Of a stretch of 26,565 nucleotides of DNA, positions 22,499 through 26,565 are shown in pieces. The notes beneath the pieces are model-generated. The model worked only from the letters and a program-made list of their open reading frames with translations. It searched no databases and was not told where the DNA came from. The number at the start of each line of letters is the position of its first letter. Positions within the stretch are counted from its first letter, which is position 1. The stretch spans positions 1-26,565 of the forward strand of contig DASXNH010000004.1 in NCBI GenBank assembly GCA_036495195.1. The letters run 5' to 3'. This DNA comes from Palsa-872 sp036495195 (lineage in GTDB: Bacteria; Chloroflexota; Dormibacteria; Dormibacterales; Dormibacteraceae). Made by a program: the position numbers and the translations under genes.

Positions 22499-24893
22499 AG
22501 CGCTCGACCGCGACCGCTGAACCGACCCTGGGTGTCAGCGCCTCGCGCAAAACCTGGTCGATCGAATCGATAAGGACAAGCTCCATCTCACCGCGCAGGT
22601 CGGCGGGGATATCGTCGAGGTCTGCCTCATTGCGTGTCGGCAGCAACACGCGCCGGATACCGGCACGGTGCGCGCCCAAAACCTTCTCCTTGATTCCGCC
22701 GATCGGCAGCACGCGCCCGCGCAACGTGATCTCGCCTGTCATCGCGATGTCGTCGCGAGCCGGGCGACCGGTGAGGATCGACGCCATGGCGGTCAAGACG
22801 GTCACGCCTGCGGACGGTCCCTCCTTGGGCTGCGCCCCCGCCGGCACGTGCACGTGGATGTCGTTCTTGTCGAACAGAGCGGGGTCGATCCCAATGTCCG
22901 AGGCGCGCGCCTTCAAGTAAGAGAGCGCCGCTGCCGCCGACTCCTTCATCACATCGCCCAGCTGCCCGGTGAGCTTGAGCTCTCCCTTGCCTGGCGTCAG
23001 TGCCGCCTCGACGAAGATGATCTCGCCGCCGGTTGGCGTCCATACCAGGCCGGTCGCCACACCCGGCCGGTCGATGCGTTCGCGAATGTCGTCGTAATAG
23101 CGGCGCTTGCCCAGCGCAGCGCGGACGCGGCGAGCATCCAAGGCTTTGCGCCCGGGTCGCTTGCCGAGCGCCATGTCGGCAACGGCGCGCCGCATCACCG
23201 ATGCGATCTCTCGTTCCAGGTTGCGCACGCCGGCTTCGCGCGTGTACTCGCGGATGATCACGCGAACGGCATCCTCGGCCAGCGTGATCTCGCCCGCGCG
23301 CAGGCCGTGTGACAGCCACTGCTTTGGCACGAGGAAGCGCTCGGCGATCTGCACCTTCTCCTCCTCCGTGTAGCCGGAGAGGTTGAGCACCTCCATTCGG
23401 TCGCGGAGCGCGGGCGGGATGGTCTCGAGGGAGTTGGCCGTGGTGATGAACATCACCTTCGAGAGGTCGAAGGGCACGTCGAGGTAGTTGTCGCGGAAGT
23501 CCTTGTTCTGCTCGGGGTCCAGCACCTCCAACAGGGCCGACGACGGATCCCCGCGCCAGTCCGAGCCGATCTTGTCGACCTCGTCGAGGATGAACACGGG
23601 GTCGTTCGACTCGGCGCGCCGGATCGCCTGCAGGATGCGGCCGGGCATGGCCCCGATGTAGGTGCGCCGGTGGCCGCGTATCTCGGCTTCGTCATGCACG
23701 CCGCCGAGGGAGGCGCGTGCGAACTTGCGGCCCATCGCGCGGGCGATCGATTGTCCCAGAGAGGTCTTGCCCACTCCGGGCGGGCCGACAAAGCACAGGA
23801 TCGGTTCGCGCCCGCGCTCGGTCGATTTGCGCAGCTGCTTGAGGCGTCGCACGGCGAGGTGCTCGACGATCCGCTGCTTCACCTTGTCCAGGTCATAGTG
23901 ATCCGCGTCGAGGATCGCTCGCGCCTTCGTAACGTCCACCTCGCCGCCCGTCGACGTGTTCCACGGCAGGGACACGATCAGCTCGAGGTAGGTCCGGATC
24001 ACTGACGATTCCGGCGAAGCCGACGGAATCCGTTCCAGCCGCGCGATCTCCCTGTCGGCCTCGCGCTGTGCCTCCGGAGGGAGGCCCGCCTTCACGATTC
24101 GTTCGCGCAGCTCACCCAGCTCGCCCAGCTCCGAATCCAGTTCGCCCAGCTCGCGCTGAATTGCCTTCAGCTGCTCGCGGAGGAAATATTCGCGCTGGGC
24201 CTTGCCCATCGACTCCTCGGCCTGCGTCTGGATCTTGCGGCCGAGCTCCAGCACCTCGAGCTCGTGCGACATGTGCGCGAGCAGGCGCTCCAACTTCACC
24301 TTGGCCGAATCGAGCTCGAGGATCTCCTGCCTCTGCTCCGTGGTGAGGCGGATGTGATTGGCGATGTAGTACGAGAGATGCAGCGGATCGTCGATGGCGG
24401 CCGCGCCACCGGACAGTTCCGCGGGCAGATGGGGCGCGAGCGTGACCAGCTGCTGGAACATCGAGATCGCGCGACGCATCAAGGCCTCGCGCTCGATGGC
24501 GGGGATCGTGGCGTGGGCCTCAGACAGCATCTCCACCGCGCACGTCAGGTACGGGTCCTCGGAAATCGCTGAGGTCAGCTTTATCCGACGCAGGCCGAGC
24601 ACGGCCAGCTGCACGGTGCCGTCGGGAAGCTTGAGCATGTGCTGCACGCGCACCATGGCGCCGATGTGATGAATGTCGCCGAAGCCCACATCCTCGAGGT
24701 GCTCATCCAGCTGCGCGGCGACGGCGATGTGGCGCTCCGACCCGGTCAAGTCGTCCAGCAGCTGTAGCGAACGCTTCCGACCCACCGACAATGGGATGAA
24801 GATTCGCGGAAACACGACGGTGGACTTGAGCGGCAGCACAGGCAGGTGAGAAGGCACAGCTCCCTCCAGATTCACCGCCGGCATCTCAGCCAC
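22332..24893 (-). CDS. lon: ATP-dependent protease Lon
   Basis: Lon is a cytoplasmic AAA+ serine protease that degrades misfolded and regulatory proteins. The order is normal: N-terminal LON domain (LPVLPLKSTVVFPRIFIPLS), coiled helical region (SMGKAQREYFLREQLKAIQR), Walker A GPPGVGKTS, Walker B VFILDEVDKIG, and the protease domain with Ser694 (KEGPSAGVT) and Lys735 (IGGIKEKVL). After the usual end (LVLIDSIDQVLREAL) comes a basic tail of about 55 residues lying antisense within gatD. GTG 24893 is taken as the start, giving 853 residues, because GATAAT ends 6 nt before it. ATG 24884 is equally plausible, while the open frame further upstream (to 24995) crosses a hairpin and lacks family similarity. 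Confidence 0.95.
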   Translation of the reverse strand: MAEMPAVNLEGAVPSHLPVLPLKSTVVFPRIFIPLSVGRKRSLQLLDDLTGSERHIAVAAQLDEHLEDVGFGDIHHIGAMVRVQHMLKLPDGTVQLAVLGLRRIKLTSAISEDPYLTCAVEMLSEAHATIPAIEREALMRRAISMFQQLVTLAPHLPAELSGGAAAIDDPLHLSYYIANHIRLTTEQRQEILELDSAKVKLERLLAHMSHELEVLELGRKIQTQAEESMGKAQREYFLREQLKAIQRELGELDSELGELGELRERIVKAGLPPEAQREADREIARLERIPSASPESSVIRTYLELIVSLPWNTSTGGEVDVTKARAILDADHYDLDKVKQRIVEHLAVRRLKQLRKSTERGREPILCFVGPPGVGKTSLGQSIARAMGRKFARASLGGVHDEAEIRGHRRTYIGAMPGRILQAIRRAESNDPVFILDEVDKIGSDWRGDPSSALLEVLDPEQNKDFRDNYLDVPFDLSKVMFITTANSLETIPPALRDRMEVLNLSGYTEEEKVQIAERFLVPKQWLSHGLRAGEITLAEDAVRVIIREYTREAGVRNLEREIASVMRRAVADMALGKRPGRKALDARRVRAALGKRRYYDDIRERIDRPGVATGLVWTPTGGEIIFVEAALTPGKGELKLTGQLGDVMKESAAAALSYLKARASDIGIDPALFDKNDIHVHVPAGAQPKEGPSAGVTVLTAMASILTGRPARDDIAMTGEITLRGRVLPIGGIKEKVLGAHRAGIRRVLLPTRNEADLDDIPADLRGEMELVLIDSIDQVLREALTPRVGSAVAVERSNGAGTRAGREKVVAKAPAALKARAERGARVRESAHARPSRSNRQGARVRRRRAV

Positions 24894-24899
24894 GGTTCG

Positions 24900-24905
24900 A
24901 TTATC
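24900..24905 (-). promoter_or_regulatory. -10 box GATAAT of lon
   Basis: On the minus strand GATAAT (5 of 6 to consensus) ends 6 nt before the GTG at 24893, placing transcription start at or beside that codon. No Shine-Dalgarno site exists, and the -35 region is not recognisable. This decides the start chosen for lon. Confidence 0.45.
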
Positions 24906-24956
24906 CCCCGCCGGGGCCCTTCCTCCTCCCTGCGGACCCCGCCTTGTGGTGCGGGG
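24906..24956 (-). repeat. GC-rich hairpin element upstream of lon (possible diverged copy C)
   Basis: On the minus strand a 6-bp stem (CCCCGC at 24937-24942 on plus, GCGGGG at 24951-24956) is followed by GGGAGGAG (24923-24930) and a GGCC-rich block ending in GGCGGGG. This resembles the GGGAGGTG ... GCCGGAGGGG order of the copies at 4703 and 25200, but with several mismatches, so membership is only suggested. Confidence 0.35.
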
Positions 24957-25131
24957 GCGCTCCCTCTCCCTCGCCAACGCACCTTCCCCGTCCAATTTGA
25001 CCCTTTGGTTGCGCGCATCGCAAACCTGGCTGCAAAGACCTGAGCCGGCCGAGCAGTACTACGGACGCTCGCACCATCTGCTCGCGTCGACACGTGCCGG
25101 CCCTCGCATCCGGGCCGGAATCTACCGCCCG

Positions 25132-25137
25132 TATAAT
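25132..25137 (+). promoter_or_regulatory. Consensus -10 box TATAAT of glmU
   Basis: A perfect TATAAT lies 89 nt before the glmU start. No TTGACA-like -35 is present at 16-18 bp. The predicted leader of about 83 nt contains the hairpin element described next. Confidence 0.6.
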
Positions 25138-25183
25138 TCGCTCACCCTGATCAGGAAAATCCATTTCCCCTTCCGCTGGGGTC

Positions 25184-25224
25184 CCCGCGCGGAACGCGCG
25201 GGAGGTGGTCAAGCGCCGGAGGGG
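25184..25224 (+). repeat. Hairpin plus GGGAGGTG/GCCGGAGGGG element (copy B) in the glmU leader
   Basis: CCCGCGCG (25184-25191) pairs perfectly with CGCGCGGG (25195-25202) over a 3-nt loop. GGGAGGTG (25200-25207) overlaps the stem, and GCCGGAGGGG (25215-25224) follows after 7 nt. The GGAGG within the second box is the only ribosome binding site for the GTG at 25227, 4 nt away. The repeat therefore supplies the translation start signal of glmU. Confidence 0.6.
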
Positions 25225-25226
25225 CT

Positions 25227-26534
25227 GTGAGCCAACCAATTACGGCCGTAATCCTCGCCGCCGGTCACGGCACCCGAATGCGCTCGCGCATCCCAAAGGT
25301 GCTGCATCCCATCCTCGGCCGTCCGATGGTCGACTGGGTCCTCAACGCGATGGCTGAAGCTGGCGCCAAAGACGTAAAGGTGATCATCAGCCCGCATCAG
25401 GTCGACCTGGCGGCACACCTGGAGGGACGCGCCAAGGCGGTGTATCAGAGGGAAGCCCACGGCACCGCCCACGCCCTGCAGCAACTCGATCCCAAGGACC
25501 TGAAAGGCAAAGATGTCCTCGTTGCGAACGGCGACGCCCCATTAATCACCGCCGGCTCTTTCAAGCGGTTGATCCAGGCTCACCAGGATTCGAAAGCAGC
25601 CGCGACCCTCGCCAGCGTGACCGACCCCCGAAGAGACGACGCCCGCATCGTCCACGGAAAGCACGGCGAATTCGAGCGCATCGTCGAGCGAAAGGACGCC
25701 AGCGACGAATTACGAAGGGCCAACCATGAGGTCAACGTCGGCATCTACTGCTTCGACGGCGAGAAGCTGGTGGAGGCGCTGGGCCACGTGAAGAGTGACA
25801 ACAAGGCGGGCGAGTTCTACCTCACCGACGTCTTCCTTCACCTGAGCCCCGTCACCATCGTGCAGATCGATGATCCTGACGAAGCCATCGGAGTCAAGGA
25901 CCGAGCCAGGTTGGCCACCGCGACCTCGCTGATGCGCGAAAGAATCCTCAACCGGCACATGCGAGAAGGCGGCGTCACGATCATCGATCCAGCCACGACA
26001 TTCATCGACGCCACCGTCACCATCGGCCAGGACACGACCATCGAGCCCTTCAGCGTCATCAAGGGCACCACCGAGATCGGCCAGGAATGCCGCATCGGCC
26101 CCCACGTCTATATCGAGGACGCGAAGATCGGCAACCGCTCCGATTGCGGCCCCTTCGCCAAGCTGCGCCCGGGCACGGAGATCGCAGAGGACGTCCACAT
26201 CGGCAGCTTCGCCGAGCTCGTGCGCACCAAGGTCGGCCGCGGCAGCGCCGTGCCCCACGTCTCCTACCTGGGCGATACCGACCTCGGGGAGGACGCCAAC
26301 ATAGGGGCGGGCACGATCACCGCCAACTTCGACGGCACCAAGAAGAATCGCACCGTGATCGGCGATGGCGCCTTCGTGGGGGTCGACACGATGCTTGTGG
26401 CCCCCGTCAAACTGGGCAAGCGCGCTCGCACCGGAGCGGGTTCGGTGGTGACCAAGGACGTTCCCGATGGCGCCACAGCAGTCGGAGTTCCCGCTAGGGT
26501 GGTACGCAGAAAGACCGTGGACGACGCAAAGTGA
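25227..26534 (+). CDS. glmU: Bifunctional GlmU (uridyltransferase / glucosamine-1-P acetyltransferase)
   Basis: GlmU acetylates glucosamine-1-phosphate and couples it to UTP, giving UDP-GlcNAc for peptidoglycan. The N-terminal uridyltransferase has LAAGHGTRMRSRIPKVLHPI, GTAHAL, VANGDAPLI and NVGIYCFDG. The C-terminal left-handed beta-helix has FAKLRPGTEI, the acetyltransferase histidine in VPHVSYLGD, NIGAGTITANFDG and a normal end. At 435 residues it is slightly shorter than the usual 450-460, mainly at the C-terminus. The GTG start agrees with the family N-terminus (SQPITAVILAAG). Both active sites appear intact. Confidence 0.96.
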   Translation: MSQPITAVILAAGHGTRMRSRIPKVLHPILGRPMVDWVLNAMAEAGAKDVKVIISPHQVDLAAHLEGRAKAVYQREAHGTAHALQQLDPKDLKGKDVLVANGDAPLITAGSFKRLIQAHQDSKAAATLASVTDPRRDDARIVHGKHGEFERIVERKDASDELRRANHEVNVGIYCFDGEKLVEALGHVKSDNKAGEFYLTDVFLHLSPVTIVQIDDPDEAIGVKDRARLATATSLMRERILNRHMREGGVTIIDPATTFIDATVTIGQDTTIEPFSVIKGTTEIGQECRIGPHVYIEDAKIGNRSDCGPFAKLRPGTEIAEDVHIGSFAELVRTKVGRGSAVPHVSYLGDTDLGEDANIGAGTITANFDGTKKNRTVIGDGAFVGVDTMLVAPVKLGKRARTGAGSVVTKDVPDGATAVGVPARVVRRKTVDDAK

Positions 26535-26542
26535 GCGGAAGA

Positions 26543-26565
26543 TGATCGGGAGACTGACCACCGCC
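26543..26565 (+). CDS. Possible start of the next gene (3' truncated)
   Basis: An ATG 8 nt after the glmU stop opens a frame to the window end (MIGRLTTA). Only eight codons are present, the purine stretch GGAAG directly abuts the ATG, and no family can be recognised. It is listed because genes here are tightly spaced and co-oriented. Confidence 0.25.

Larger units (their letters stand above)
24894..25226. other. 333-bp divergent lon/glmU intergenic region
   Basis: No gene is visible here. From left to right it contains the lon -10 box, a GC-rich hairpin element reading towards lon, about 170 bp with no structure that I can assign, a perfect TATAAT box reading towards glmU, and a second hairpin element reaching the glmU ribosome binding site. 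I looked for CIRCE- and HAIR-type heat-shock operators, which control lon in some bacteria, and found none. Confidence 0.7.

Noticed and set aside
24894..24995. Lon start at 24995
   Set aside because: The extra 34 residues are Arg/Gly-rich, cross a hairpin and the putative -10 box, and do not resemble Lon N-termini.
24894..25226. CRISPR array, CIRCE or HspR operator in the lon/glmU region
   Set aside because: No regularly spaced repeats and no 9-bp inverted repeat with the expected spacing were found.
26531..26545. Gene starting at the GTGA overlapping the glmU stop
   Set aside because: The frame closes with TGA after four codons.

Overview
This is a GC-rich stretch (roughly two thirds G+C by eye) of a bacterial chromosome, densely packed with 20 full-length protein genes, one 5'-truncated gene, one tRNA and perhaps the first codons of another gene. 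Several features point to a free-living bacterium with a Gram-positive-type envelope from the Terrabacteria side of the tree (Actinomycetota, Chloroflexota or Candidatus Dormibacterota): a MurT/GatD lipid II amidation pair, a bS22-type mini ribosomal protein of the kind known from actinobacterial ribosomes, lipobox-type lipoproteins, few strong Shine-Dalgarno sites and several genes that look leaderless. No phage, transposase, CRISPR or plasmid genes are visible, so the window is core rather than accessory.

Region by region: 1-3940 holds a ROK-family regulator (5' end off the window) convergent with a polar amino acid ABC transporter (binding lipoprotein, permease, ATPase). 4031-6546 holds a small four-helix membrane protein, a repeat-rich gap, and a tightly coupled cupredoxin-like protein plus polytopic membrane protein. 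This pair is the least understood module here. 6619-7409 (minus) is a bS22-like 32-residue protein followed by LemA. 7520-11483 is a catabolic or transport set: acyl-CoA dehydrogenase, YtcJ-like amidohydrolase, HIT protein and EamA exporter. 11464-13917 is leuS, facing a small lipoprotein gene. tRNA-Gln(UUG) follows at 14498.

14637-18860 is the common bacterial block comEA-comEC-holA with rpsT convergent. 18929-22498 is a coupled run: gamma-carbonic-anhydrase-like protein, ispE, murT, gatD. It is followed by lon (minus), which overlaps gatD tail-to-tail by 167 bp, and by glmU (plus), read from a 333-bp lon/glmU divergent region. ispE (isoprenoid precursors, hence undecaprenyl carrier), murT/gatD (lipid II amidation) and glmU (UDP-GlcNAc) together form a cell-wall precursor neighbourhood.

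No clearly new multi-gene system was found. The points most worth checking are: a ComEC whose C-terminal nuclease-like domain has lost its metal ligands; the lon/gatD antisense coding overlap; a two-copy (possibly three-copy) palindromic element placed directly upstream of genes; a recurring -10 box 6-11 nt before start codons; a Cys-to-Asp change in the MurT zinc ribbon; a TVGH form of the LeuRS HIGH motif; and the unannotated-size bS22 gene with a TTG start.
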